From the NCBI RefSeq assembly GCF_025655475.1, contig NZ_JAHTIK010000001.1, forward strand, positions 7,897,359-7,961,358: 64,000 nt of DNA, written 5' to 3'. The notes below the pieces were generated by a model that saw only the letters and a list, made by a program, of their open reading frames with translations, ran no database searches and was not told the origin of the DNA. Made by a program: the position numbers and the translations under genes. The stretch comes from Kitasatospora sp. DSM 101779 (lineage in GTDB: Bacteria; Actinomycetota; Actinomycetes; Streptomycetales; Streptomycetaceae). Of the stretch, positions 57,089-64,000 are shown piece after piece. Every line of letters begins with the position of its first letter. Positions within the stretch are counted from its first letter, which is position 1.

Positions 57089-57511
57089 ATGACCGCTGAC
57101 GGCACGACCGCGCGCACCCGGCAGGCCCGCTTCGAGCGGGGCATGGAGGTGCTCTCGCGGATCGACGGCGAGGCCGGCGAGAGGGTGGTGGCCGCGCTCT
57201 CGGACGTCTCCCCGGAGATGGCCCACCAGATCGCGGCCTGGGGATTCGGCGAGATCTACTCCCGCCCGGCACTGCCGCCCCGCGACCGCCAACTCGTCAC
57301 CCTCGGCATGCTCACCGCTCTCGGCGGCTGCGAGCCCCAGGTCGAGGTGCACGTCCACGCCGCCCTCAACGTCGGCCTGACACCCCAGCAGATCGTCGAG
57401 GCCCTGCTCCACGCGGCCGCCTACTGCGGGTTCCCGAAGGCGATCAACGCCACCCTCGCCGCGAAACGGGTCTTCGCCGAGCGCGGCCTGCTGCCCGTTC
57501 ACGGCGCCTGA
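57089..57511 (+). CDS. Carboxymuconolactone decarboxylase family protein
   Basis: The 140-aa protein matches the CMD/AhpD-like helical fold: PALPPRDRQLVTLGMLTALG, CEPQVEVHVHAALNVGLTPQ, QIVEALLHAAAYCGFPKAIN and ATLAAKRVFAERG. It resembles 4-carboxymuconolactone decarboxylase more than AhpD, as no CxxC disulfide motif exists. It could decarboxylate a lactone or act as a peroxidase-type helper. ATG 57089 follows GGAGGGAACGGAG. Confidence 0.88.
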   Translation: MTADGTTARTRQARFERGMEVLSRIDGEAGERVVAALSDVSPEMAHQIAAWGFGEIYSRPALPPRDRQLVTLGMLTALGGCEPQVEVHVHAALNVGLTPQQIVEALLHAAAYCGFPKAINATLAAKRVFAERGLLPVHGA

Positions 57512-57550
57512 CAGGCGGCGCCGTCCGCTCGCCGCCCGCCGGGCCGGGGG

Positions 57551-58180
57551 TCACTTCGGCGGTGCGGTGCTCAGGGCCGACCAGGGGCCCTGACCGAGGA
57601 AGTCGATCCGGCCGGTCCCGTCGAGGCGAACGGTGAAGACGCTGCCCTTCCAGCCGAGGGCACCCGTGCCGGGGCGGCCCGCGGCGTGGGCGGCGAACAG
57701 GCCGGCCAGGTCCGCGGGGGTGGCATCGGCTGGCCAGTTGTCGGGGGAGAGCAGATGGACGGCGGCACCGGCGGCGAGGTGCAGCGTCCGGGCGCCGGCG
57801 CCCCCTGCGCCCTCCACCACGGGGTCGAGCCCGTCGGGGCTGCAGGTCACCTTGGTGTCCGAGACGGCGAGGTCGGCGCCGCCGTCCGCGGTCTTCGCGG
57901 CCGAGGACACGAACACCCACGCCGCGCCGGCCGGCGCACCGCACGCGGCGGCCGCACTCGCAGACGGAGAACCGGACGCGGGGCCGGGAGCGTTGGCGGG
58001 CGCGGGGCCGGACGGAGCGGTGGGCGTCACCGCGGACGCACCCGCCGTCGGGCCTGCCGCCGAGGCGCTCGCCCCGGCGGCGACAGGGTCGGGCGAGTCG
58101 CAGGCCGCGAGCGCGAACAGGGCCGAGGCGGCCGCTGCGGCGAGCAGCGAGGCGCGGCGCACGGATACGAAGTCGTTCAT
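57551..58180 (-). CDS. Lipoprotein of unknown function
   Basis: The 209-aa protein has a signal peptide ending in the lipobox LAAC (Cys at about residue 27), then a 50-residue Ala/Ser/Pro/Gly linker. The folded part has AWVFVSSAAKTADGGADLAV, TLHLAAGAAVHLLSPDNWPA and LGWKGSVFTVRLDGTGRIDF. It would be anchored outside the membrane. The family is not known to me. ATG 58180 has AGGGGGATCC upstream. Confidence 0.75.
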   Translation of the reverse strand: MNDFVSVRRASLLAAAAASALFALAACDSPDPVAAGASASAAGPTAGASAVTPTAPSGPAPANAPGPASGSPSASAAAACGAPAGAAWVFVSSAAKTADGGADLAVSDTKVTCSPDGLDPVVEGAGGAGARTLHLAAGAAVHLLSPDNWPADATPADLAGLFAAHAAGRPGTGALGWKGSVFTVRLDGTGRIDFLGQGPWSALSTAPPK

Positions 58181-58808
58181 GGATCCCCCTGAGAAGAACT
58201 GTGCCGAGTCGGCACTTCTCAAGACGCCCCGACCTGCCGTCAGGTCGCACGCGATCCCCGGCCCGCGGTACGCGTGGTCCCCGTTTGAGGTCGTCGGCCA
58301 GGGCCTTCAACTCGTCCAGTGCGACGTCTTCGTCCTCGAACGGATCTCCGAGCACCTGCGATCGGCTGAGAGGACGGCCGACGTGGTGGAGGGACTGGAG
58401 CCAGGGCCCGGCGGAGCTGTTGGTGACCGGGCTTCGCCGGTCCACCGGACGGGGTGGACCGCGCCAGTCACCGGCTGGATGCCGAAGACTCGCCAGAAGT
58501 CGGGGTTTGGGTCGTCCCGGACGCTCGCGAGCCCGTGGAACTCCCGGCCGGCGGACGCCCGTAGCTGCGGAGAACTGCGATGGCCCTACTCGCCGCCCCC
58601 GGCAGCCCACGGGCGGCGTGCGTAGCCGGGCCCCCGGGCGAGATCCGGCCAACTTCCTTGTGCTGCCGGGGTGGTGGGGAGACCGAGGTGGCGTGTCGAC
58701 CGCTGCCGGTTCTCTTGACAACCGGCACTCAACGGGCCGAGGCTCTCCACTGCTCAGTTCCGTTGGATTCAGTGTCTTTGTGTGCTGATTGCGTCCCGGA
58801 GGCCGTGC
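58181..58808. other. Large intergenic region upstream of the alpha-galactosidase
   Basis: About 630 bases between divergent genes. A minus-strand stretch near 58300 reads DPFEDEDVALDELKALADDL, which looks like part of a protein, but no start, stop or family fits. The last 90 bases (TTCTCTTGACAACCGGCACT region, with a TTGACA at 58715) probably hold the alpha-galactosidase promoter. Confidence 0.4.
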
Positions 58809-60971
58809 ATGACCACGATCCCGCACAAGATCCGACAGAGGGCCGTCGGCTTGGCCACCACCCTGGCCGTGCTGTGCGGCGGCGGCACGCTGGGTGCCGC
58901 CGCGCTGGTCGGCCTGGAGGTGGCGACCGCCGCCCCGGCCGCCGCGCTGCAGAACTCCCAGGCCGTCACCCCGCAGATGGGGTTCAACAACTGGAACTCC
59001 ACGCACTGCCGGGCCGAGTTCAACGAGGCGATGGTGAAGGGCATCGCGGACATCTTCGTCACCAAGGGACTGAAGGATGCCGGCTACAGCTACGTCAACC
59101 TCGACGACTGCTGGGCGATGCCGACCCGCGACGCCGCCGGCAACCTCGTGCCGGACCCGGTGCGCTTCCCGAACGGCATCAAGGCGGTCGCCGACTACGT
59201 GCACGCCAAGGGGCTGAAGTTCGGCCTGTACTCCAGCGCCGGCACCAGGACCTGCGACGGGCTCGGCTTCCCCGGGGGCCTCGGCCACGAGCAGCAGGAC
59301 GCCAACCTCTGGGCGTCCTGGGGCGTCGACTACCTGAAGTACGACAACTGCAACAACCAGGGCGTCGACGCCAGGCAGCGGTACAAGGCGATGGGCGACG
59401 CCCTGCGGGCCACCGGCCGCCCCATCCTCTACAGCATCTGCGAGTGGGGCAGCAGCCAGCCGTGGACCTGGGCCCAGGAGACCGGCAACTCCTGGCGGAC
59501 CACCGGCGACATCTCCGACTCCTGGTCGAGCATGATCTCCATCGCGCACGAGAACCAGGCCCTCGCCCCCTACGCCGGCCCGAACGCCTGGAACGACCCG
59601 GACATGCTGGAGGTCGGCAACGGCGGGATGACGGACACCGAGTACCGCACCCACTTCAGCCTCTGGGCGGAGATGGCCGCGCCGCTGCTGATCGGCTCCG
59701 ACCTGCGCACCGCGAGCGCCGCGACGATGGCCGTCCTCACCAACGGTGATGTGATCGCCGTCGACCAGGACCCGCTCGGCCGGCAGGGCGCCGTGATCTC
59801 CTCCGGTGACGGACTGGTCGTCATGAGCAAGCCGCTCGCCGACGGCGGCCGCGCCGTCACCCTGACCAACGAGACCGCCGTCACCAGGACGGTCGCCACG
59901 ACCGCCGCGGCCGCCGGCATCGGCGGCGCCGGCTCTTACACCCTGAAGGACCTGTGGTCGAAGCAGACGACCACCACGACCGGTGGGATCAGTGCCTCCG
60001 TCCCCCCGCACGGCACGGTGATGTTCCGGGTGACGCCGAGCGCTCCGACCGCGCTGCCCACCGGTCTCCACTGGCTCGGCGACCTGGCCTGGTCCGGCAC
60101 CGGCACCGGTACGGGCACGCCCGCCAACGGCTGGGGCCCGGTCGAGCGGAACCACAGCAACGGCGAGAGCGCGGCCGGTGACGGACGGACCCTCACCATC
60201 GGCGGCACGACCTATGCCAAGGGCCTCGGCACCCACGCCGGCTCGGACGTCCGCTACCACCTCGGCGGCACCTGCACCGGTCTGGTGGTCGACGTCGGCA
60301 TCGACGACGAGGTCGGCACCAAGGGTTCGGCGGTCTTCCAGGTCTACCGAGACAACACCCTGGTGGCCGACAGCGGCGTCCGCCGCGGTACCGACCCCGC
60401 CCTGCGCCTGACCGCGGACCTCACCGGCGGCAGCGACCTGCGGCTGGTCGTCACCGACGCCGGCGACGGCAAGGACTACGACCACGCGGACTGGGCGGGG
60501 GCCCGCATCGGCTGCGGAACGGCGCCGTCGGCGGGCACCCACGCCCTGAGCGACCTGTCGTGGACGGCCTCGCTCAACGGCTGGGGCCCGGTCGAGCGCG
60601 ACCGCAGCAACGGCGAGAGCGCGGCCGGTGACGGACGGACCCTCACCATCGGCGGCACGACCTATGCCAAGGGCCTCGGCGCCCACGCCCCCTCGACCGT
60701 CACCTACTACCTCGGCGGTCGGTGCACCGCACTGAGCACCGACGCCGGCGTGGACGACGAGGTCGGCTCCAACGGCTCGGTCACCTTCCAGGTCCTTGCG
60801 GACGGGGTGAAGGTCGCCGAGAGCGGGACGGTCACCGGCGCCGGGGGCGCCGTCCACCTCGACGCCCCGCTCACCGGTGCCTTCGAGCTGACCCTGCAGG
60901 TCGGGCCGGCCGACGGCGGCAACACCTACGACCACGCGGACTGGGCCGCACCGCAGCTGACCTGCGCCTGA
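58809..60971 (+). CDS. Secreted GH27 alpha-galactosidase with two NPCBM domains
   Basis: The 720-aa enzyme has a signal peptide (to about residue 48), then the GH27 TIM barrel: PQMGFNNWNSTHCRAEFNEA, YSYVNLDDCWAMPTRDAAGN, WGVDYLKYDNCNNQG with nucleophile D179, and NAWNDPDMLEVGNGGMTDTE with the acid/base Asp at 263 or 265. An all-beta domain follows to about residue 415. Two NPCBM galactose-binding domains occupy about 425-575 and 580-720 (GWGPVERNHSNGESAAGDGR and a near-identical second copy). It removes alpha-galactosyl groups from plant oligosaccharides or galactomannan. ATG 58809 has GGAGG 6 bases upstream. Confidence 0.93.
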   Translation: MTTIPHKIRQRAVGLATTLAVLCGGGTLGAAALVGLEVATAAPAAALQNSQAVTPQMGFNNWNSTHCRAEFNEAMVKGIADIFVTKGLKDAGYSYVNLDDCWAMPTRDAAGNLVPDPVRFPNGIKAVADYVHAKGLKFGLYSSAGTRTCDGLGFPGGLGHEQQDANLWASWGVDYLKYDNCNNQGVDARQRYKAMGDALRATGRPILYSICEWGSSQPWTWAQETGNSWRTTGDISDSWSSMISIAHENQALAPYAGPNAWNDPDMLEVGNGGMTDTEYRTHFSLWAEMAAPLLIGSDLRTASAATMAVLTNGDVIAVDQDPLGRQGAVISSGDGLVVMSKPLADGGRAVTLTNETAVTRTVATTAAAAGIGGAGSYTLKDLWSKQTTTTTGGISASVPPHGTVMFRVTPSAPTALPTGLHWLGDLAWSGTGTGTGTPANGWGPVERNHSNGESAAGDGRTLTIGGTTYAKGLGTHAGSDVRYHLGGTCTGLVVDVGIDDEVGTKGSAVFQVYRDNTLVADSGVRRGTDPALRLTADLTGGSDLRLVVTDAGDGKDYDHADWAGARIGCGTAPSAGTHALSDLSWTASLNGWGPVERDRSNGESAAGDGRTLTIGGTTYAKGLGAHAPSTVTYYLGGRCTALSTDAGVDDEVGSNGSVTFQVLADGVKVAESGTVTGAGGAVHLDAPLTGAFELTLQVGPADGGNTYDHADWAAPQLTCA
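60126..60689 (+). repeat. 114-bp direct repeat in the NPCBM domains
   Basis: Positions 60126-60239 and 60576-60689 (offset 450 bp) match at 110 of 114 bases by my count. The four differences lie near the middle and the end. The flanking parts of the two domains are clearly diverged, so this segment has been homogenised by gene conversion or was recently duplicated. Confidence 0.85.
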
Positions 60972-60983
60972 CCCGGCGCCCGG

Positions 60984-61011
60984 CCGGTCCCGTCGTCCGC
61001 GGCGGGACCGG
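60984..61011 (+). terminator. Terminator after the alpha-galactosidase gene
   Basis: CCGGTCCCG / CGGGACCGG form a 9-bp stem with a 10-base loop, 13 bases past the stop codon. Confidence 0.7.
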
Positions 61012-61181
61012 CTCCGGCATGCCCGAGGGAAGGCGCGCCGTGGGACGGCGCGTCCTGGAGTCGGCCGACGGACCGGCCCTGCTGATGTGCGTGGCATCCC
61101 CACTCGGGTGTCGGCGGCGGCCGCGCACCCCCGGAACATCCGGACAACCCGCCGCCACGCCATTGGCCGCGTGAGGGGCGG

Positions 61182-61535
61182 TCAGGCCGGCTGCCACAGC
61201 TCGATCCGGCGGCCCTCCGGGTCGGTGACCCAGCCGAACCGGCCGACCCCCTCCATCTCCTGCGTCTCCTCGGACACGTCCGCGCCCTTGGCCCGCAGTT
61301 GCGCGAGCATCGCATCCAGGTCGCGGACACGGAAGTTGAGCATGGTCTGCTGGGTACGGGACCCGAAGTAGTCGGTCCCGGACTCGAACGCCGCGAAGAC
61401 CGTCGGCCCGGCCTCCTGGCTCCACAGGCCGTGCTCGTCCGCGTCCAGCCCCAGGCAGTCGCGGTACCACGCACTCATGGCCGCCGGGTCGGCGGCCCGC
61501 AGGAAGTACCCGCCGATTCCAAGCACATGTTCCAT
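61182..61535 (-). CDS. VOC-family (glyoxalase-like) protein
   Basis: The 117-aa protein has the two beta-alpha-beta units of the vicinal oxygen chelate fold: GIGGYFLRAADPAAMSAWYR, CLGLDADEHGLWSQEAG, MLNFRVRDLDAMLAQLRAKG and FGWVTDPEGRRIELWQPA with the Glu metal ligand. It may be a glyoxalase, fosfomycin- or bleomycin-resistance relative, or an isomerase. ATG 61535; no strong Shine-Dalgarno. It converges with the alpha-galactosidase gene. Confidence 0.88.
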   Translation of the reverse strand: MEHVLGIGGYFLRAADPAAMSAWYRDCLGLDADEHGLWSQEAGPTVFAAFESGTDYFGSRTQQTMLNFRVRDLDAMLAQLRAKGADVSEETQEMEGVGRFGWVTDPEGRRIELWQPA

Positions 61536-61775
61536 GCCGCCATCCTGCCAGGACGGCGATCGGGAGTCTCCGCAACGCACCATGACACGCTCCCGGCGGT
61601 CGGTGCCGCGGGGCGGTCCGACATGGCTGCGGGCGGCACGGGCTTTTCCGTGGAGGCGGCCGCCCCGCCGAACGGGCATACCGTCCTCCGGGCCCGCAGC
61701 GGCCGGCGATACGGAACATCTGCCGCGCTGCACTCGGCGCCGTCGATCGGGCGTACCGCGACGGGTCGGGGTGGC

Positions 61776-62304
61776 CGTGGTGGATCAAGGACTGCTGGCG
61801 GATCAGCGGCGCGCTCTGATCCTCCACGCCGTCCGCCGCGACGGAGCGGTACGCGTCTCGGACCTGGCCAGTCGCGGGGTACCGGACATGACCGTCCGCC
61901 GCGACCTCGACGCGCCGGAGCGCCGCGGCACGGTGGAGAAGGTCCACGGTGGGCCGTGGCCACGGCAGGGAGCGGTGAGGACCCCGGCTTCGACGCCGGG
62001 TCCACCCTGGAGTCCGCGGCCGAGCCCGCCATGCCGACGCCGCGGCGACCCTGGTGAAGTCCGGCAGCGTGGTCGGCGTCGGCGCCGGCACGACGACGAA
62101 CGCGGTCGCCGAGCGCCTGCTGAACATTCCCGATCTGACCCGCGTCACGAATTCCCTGCCGATCGAGCAGCTTGCCGCGTGGTCCCCGATGCCCGCTCTG
62201 CTGTCAGCCCCGTGGTCGGTCCGCGGCACGGCCGTGCCGTGCCGGTCGGCCTTCGGGCGCTGACCTCGGCGGACCTCAACTTCCGTCGTTCGTACGGCAT
62301 GTGA
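61776..62304 (+). pseudogene. Decayed DeoR-family sugar regulator
   Basis: The first frame reads DQGLLADQRRALILHAVRRD, VSDLASRGVPDMTVRRDLDA and GTVEKVHGG, a DeoR helix-turn-helix. A second frame gives SGEDPGFDAGSTLESAA. A third gives VKSGSVVGVGAGTTTNAVAE and LLNIPDLTRVTNSLPIEQLA, the sugar-phosphate-binding domain. A last piece ends RRSYGM at 62304. At least three frameshifts and an internal deletion make it non-functional. It lies directly upstream of a sugar importer that such a regulator would control. Confidence 0.8.
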
Positions 62305-62375
62305 CGGGGCGGTCAGCGGCGCGGGCGGCCACCGCCGGTCCGTGGTCACAAGCTGGTATCGGCCCTCCCGCCCCC

Positions 62376-62434
62376 TTGACGCTGCCATGCAACACGGGTG
62401 TCATATGTCGCATAGCGTTTGAACATGTTGGTTC
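62376..62434 (+). promoter_or_regulatory. Promoter region and operator of the sugar-importer operon
   Basis: TTGACG (62376-62381) is a plausible -35 with an A/T-rich TCATATG about 18-20 bases later. Downstream GAAC-ATGTTG-GTTC (62421-62434) is a small inverted repeat within TTTGAACATG, a sequence type seen at DeoR/ROK sites in actinomycetes. With the local DeoR gene broken, the site may be free or used by another regulator. Confidence 0.4.
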
Positions 62435-62570
62435 TTGATGGATCTCGGAGTGTCGGCGTCGGCAGTCCGAGCGCACCTCCAGCGCCACCGTCGGCCATCG
62501 GCGTTCGATGACCGGCGCTTCCCCGCACCTGTTCACGCGCCGCCTCCGGCGCACGCTCGAAGGGGCTCCC

Positions 62571-63617
62571 ATGTCTCGGACCACCACCCGAACCGCCGCC
62601 GTGGCGGGCCTGTTGCTCACCCTCGGTCTGGCCACCGCCTGTTCCACCGGCCAGGAGTCCGTGAAGGGCGGGGACGGCGCCGTGGCGCCGGTGAACGGCA
62701 GGATCTCGCTGACCTACCTGCAGAAGCAGGGCGACCAGGAGTACTTCGTGGGCGAGGCCGCGGGCGCCAAGGCCAAGGCCGCCGAACTCGGGATCGACCT
62801 GAAGGTGGTGAACCTCGGCAACGACGCCAACAAGACCGTCAGCGAGGTGCAGTCCGCGATCGCGCAGAAGACCAACGGCGTCATCATCGTCGTGCCCGAC
62901 CCGGCCGTCGGCCCGCAGGTCGTCCAGACCGCCCGGGACGCCAAGGTGGCACTGCTGACCTCCGACGACCAGATCTGTGCCACCGGCCCGGACCCGGCGG
63001 CCTGCACCAAGGACGACCTCGTCGCCCGCATCGGCTTCTCCGGGCAGCAGATGGGTACCGAGGTCGGCAAGCGGGCCGCCGAGGAGTTCAAGAAGGCGGG
63101 CTGGAACCCGGCGGACACCCGCACCGTCTCCGCCTGGAAGCAGGACGTCACCGTCTGCGGCGACCGGGTGAAGGCCGCCAAGCAGGCCTTCACCACCGGG
63201 ATCGGAGCCCAGGTGCAGAACATCGACGTCGCCACCGACAACACCCCCACCGGCGCCCAGGACAAGATCGCCGCCACCGTCACCGCCAACGCGAACGTCA
63301 AGCACTGGGTCGTCTGGGGCTGCAACGACGAGAACGTCCAGGGCGGCGTCACCGCCATGGAGAACGCCGGCATCGGAGCGGACGACGTCATCGGTGTCGG
63401 CCTCGGCGCCTACCTCGCCTGCAAGGACTGGAGCGGCAGCAAGCCCTCCGGGATGAAGGCCGCCCTGTTCATCAACGGCAAGGACGTGGGCGCCCTCGCC
63501 GTCCAGACCATGTACGACAGGCTCAAGAACGGCAAGGACTTCCCGAAGGAGGCCTTCGCGCCCACCACCATGGTCGACCCGACCACCTGGAAGACCGCCG
63601 GCGTCGGCTGCAGCTGA
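62571..63617 (+). CDS. Sugar ABC transporter substrate-binding lipoprotein (AraF-like)
   Basis: The 348-aa protein has a signal peptide with lipobox ATAC (Cys at about residue 25). The mature part is a periplasmic-binding-protein-like sugar fold: RISLTYLQKQGDQEYFVGEA, GVIIVVPDPAVGPQVVQTAR, VKHWVVWGCNDENVQGGVTA and VIGVGLGAYLACKDW. This pattern resembles L-arabinose-binding AraF (KHW..G.ND in particular). It binds a monosaccharide outside the membrane. ATG 62571 was chosen for the signal peptide. The ATPase gene follows after about 150 bases. Confidence 0.88.
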   Translation: MSRTTTRTAAVAGLLLTLGLATACSTGQESVKGGDGAVAPVNGRISLTYLQKQGDQEYFVGEAAGAKAKAAELGIDLKVVNLGNDANKTVSEVQSAIAQKTNGVIIVVPDPAVGPQVVQTARDAKVALLTSDDQICATGPDPAACTKDDLVARIGFSGQQMGTEVGKRAAEEFKKAGWNPADTRTVSAWKQDVTVCGDRVKAAKQAFTTGIGAQVQNIDVATDNTPTGAQDKIAATVTANANVKHWVVWGCNDENVQGGVTAMENAGIGADDVIGVGLGAYLACKDWSGSKPSGMKAALFINGKDVGALAVQTMYDRLKNGKDFPKEAFAPTTMVDPTTWKTAGVGCS

Positions 63618-63766
63618 CGCCCCACCGGGCCGGCCGCGTTCGTCCCCCTGGCGGCGGCCGGCCTCCTGCCGCCCCGGCCCGCGCCCTTGCCCGGAGAGCC
63701 GTCGGCCTCCACCCTCCCGTCCGCGCAGCTCCGCCGACCCTGCCCGCACGAATCGAAGGTGACCAC

Positions 63767-64000
63767 ATGAGCCGAGCCCACGACGAGAAGCCGAACCCCC
63801 GTCCGCCCGCTGCCCCGGCCCCGGGCGGCGCCGGCGTACAGGGGGTCTCCAAGCGGTTCGGTGCCGTGCAGGCCCTGGCGGGCGTCACCCTGGACTTCCC
63901 TGCCGGCCGGATCACCGCGCTGATGGGCGAGAACGGCGCCGGCAAGTCCACGCTGCTGAAGATCCTCGCCGGCGACCACCAGCCCACCGAGGGCAGCGTC
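63767..64000 (+). CDS. Sugar ABC transporter ATP-binding protein, 5' part
   Basis: Seventy-eight codons are present before the window ends. After a Pro-rich 24-residue start the frame reads VQGVSKRFGAVQALAGVTLD and then FPAGRITALMGENGAGKSTL, with Walker A GENGAGKS. This is the first ABC domain of an RbsA/AraG/MglA-type double ATPase that powers monosaccharide import. GAAGGTG precedes the ATG at 63767. It pairs with the AraF-like binding protein upstream; a permease is expected to the right. Confidence 0.92.
   Translation, partial: MSRAHDEKPNPRPPAAPAPGGAGVQGVSKRFGAVQALAGVTLDFPAGRITALMGENGAGKSTLLKILAGDHQPTEGSV

Noticed and set aside
57444..61163. A 1239-codon open frame on the minus strand across the alpha-galactosidase gene
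   Set aside because: It is the antisense shadow of the GC-rich GH27 gene and runs through the lipoprotein gene; it has no domain pattern and repetitive Val/Gly/Arg composition.
1..64000. Large biosynthetic gene cluster (PKS, NRPS, terpene)
   Set aside because: No ketosynthase, adenylation, carrier-protein or terpene-synthase motifs were found; the O-methyltransferase, SARP and DUF6193-like genes are isolated.
1..64000. tRNA or rRNA genes
   Set aside because: No cloverleaf arms with the GGTTCGAATCC-type T-loop or rRNA signature stretches were noticed on either strand; a covariance search was not possible.

Overview
The window is very GC-rich (by eye about 70-75%), with strong third-position G/C, many GTG starts, purine-rich Shine-Dalgarno sites and actinobacterial families (WhiB, SARP/AfsR-type regulator, gas vesicle proteins GvpO/A/F/G, DUF5709, LpqY-SugABC). 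This points to a Streptomyces- or Kitasatospora-like actinomycete chromosome. I saw no rRNA, tRNA or CRISPR array. The dense mix of regulators, transporters, secreted proteins and decayed genes looks like an accessory or arm-proximal region rather than a core one.

Layout. 0-6.6 kb: a truncated membrane-protein gene, an MDR oxidoreductase with its TetR regulator (matching operator-like sites before both genes), then a translationally coupled trehalose-type importer lpqY-sugA-sugB-sugC. 6.7-9.7 kb: a cold-shock block on the minus strand (CspA-family protein, DEAD-box helicase, CBS protein). 9.8-16 kb: small genes mixed with wreckage: a DUF5954-like remnant, an MmyB-type regulator remnant, a GDP-fucose-synthase remnant carrying a 15-G homopolymer, and a proline-iminopeptidase fragment. 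A GvpU-like gene and a MarR/SnoaL-like divergent pair are intact here. 16-25.5 kb: WhiB, an HxlR-peroxiredoxin fusion divergent from an MFS exporter, an SMP-30 hydrolase divergent from an Lrp regulator, a GST, a 2-hydroxyacid dehydrogenase, a STAS protein, SRPBCC and YciO proteins. 25.7-27.6 kb: a short gas-vesicle operon gvpO-gvpA-gvpF-gvpG behind a SigB-like promoter. 28-40 kb: Rrf2, GNAT, STAS, O-methyltransferase, DUF6193-like, GPP34, DUF1203, a frameshifted MerR, a His-rich MFS exporter with its ArsR regulator, a CPT-like kinase, GNAT and Nudix genes. 40.1-41 kb: a broken IS200/IS605-type TnpB element with its right-end hairpin.

41-47 kb holds a minus-strand set: a 1124-aa TPR-CHAT (caspase-like) protein, a 225-aa partner, a two-helix membrane protein and a metallophosphatase. 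47-52.5 kb: a second CspA gene divergent from a small tudor-like protein, then two secreted proteins in one operon (tandem aegerolysin/ET79-like domains plus a beta-trefoil-like partner), followed by a SARP/NB-ARC/TPR regulator. 52.7-64 kb: GNAT, XRE-cupin regulator divergent from an EamA transporter, small enzymes, a lipoprotein, a secreted GH27 alpha-galactosidase with two near-identical NPCBM repeats, a VOC protein, a decayed DeoR regulator, and the start of a sugar importer (AraF-like binding protein plus ATPase) running off the right edge.

Strongest candidates for something new are the TPR-CHAT/partner/membrane-protein set, the aegerolysin pair, the HxlR-peroxiredoxin fusion with a leaderless autoregulated promoter, and the shared terminator-like leader hairpin of the two csp genes. 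All functional statements rest on reading motifs; no database search was run.
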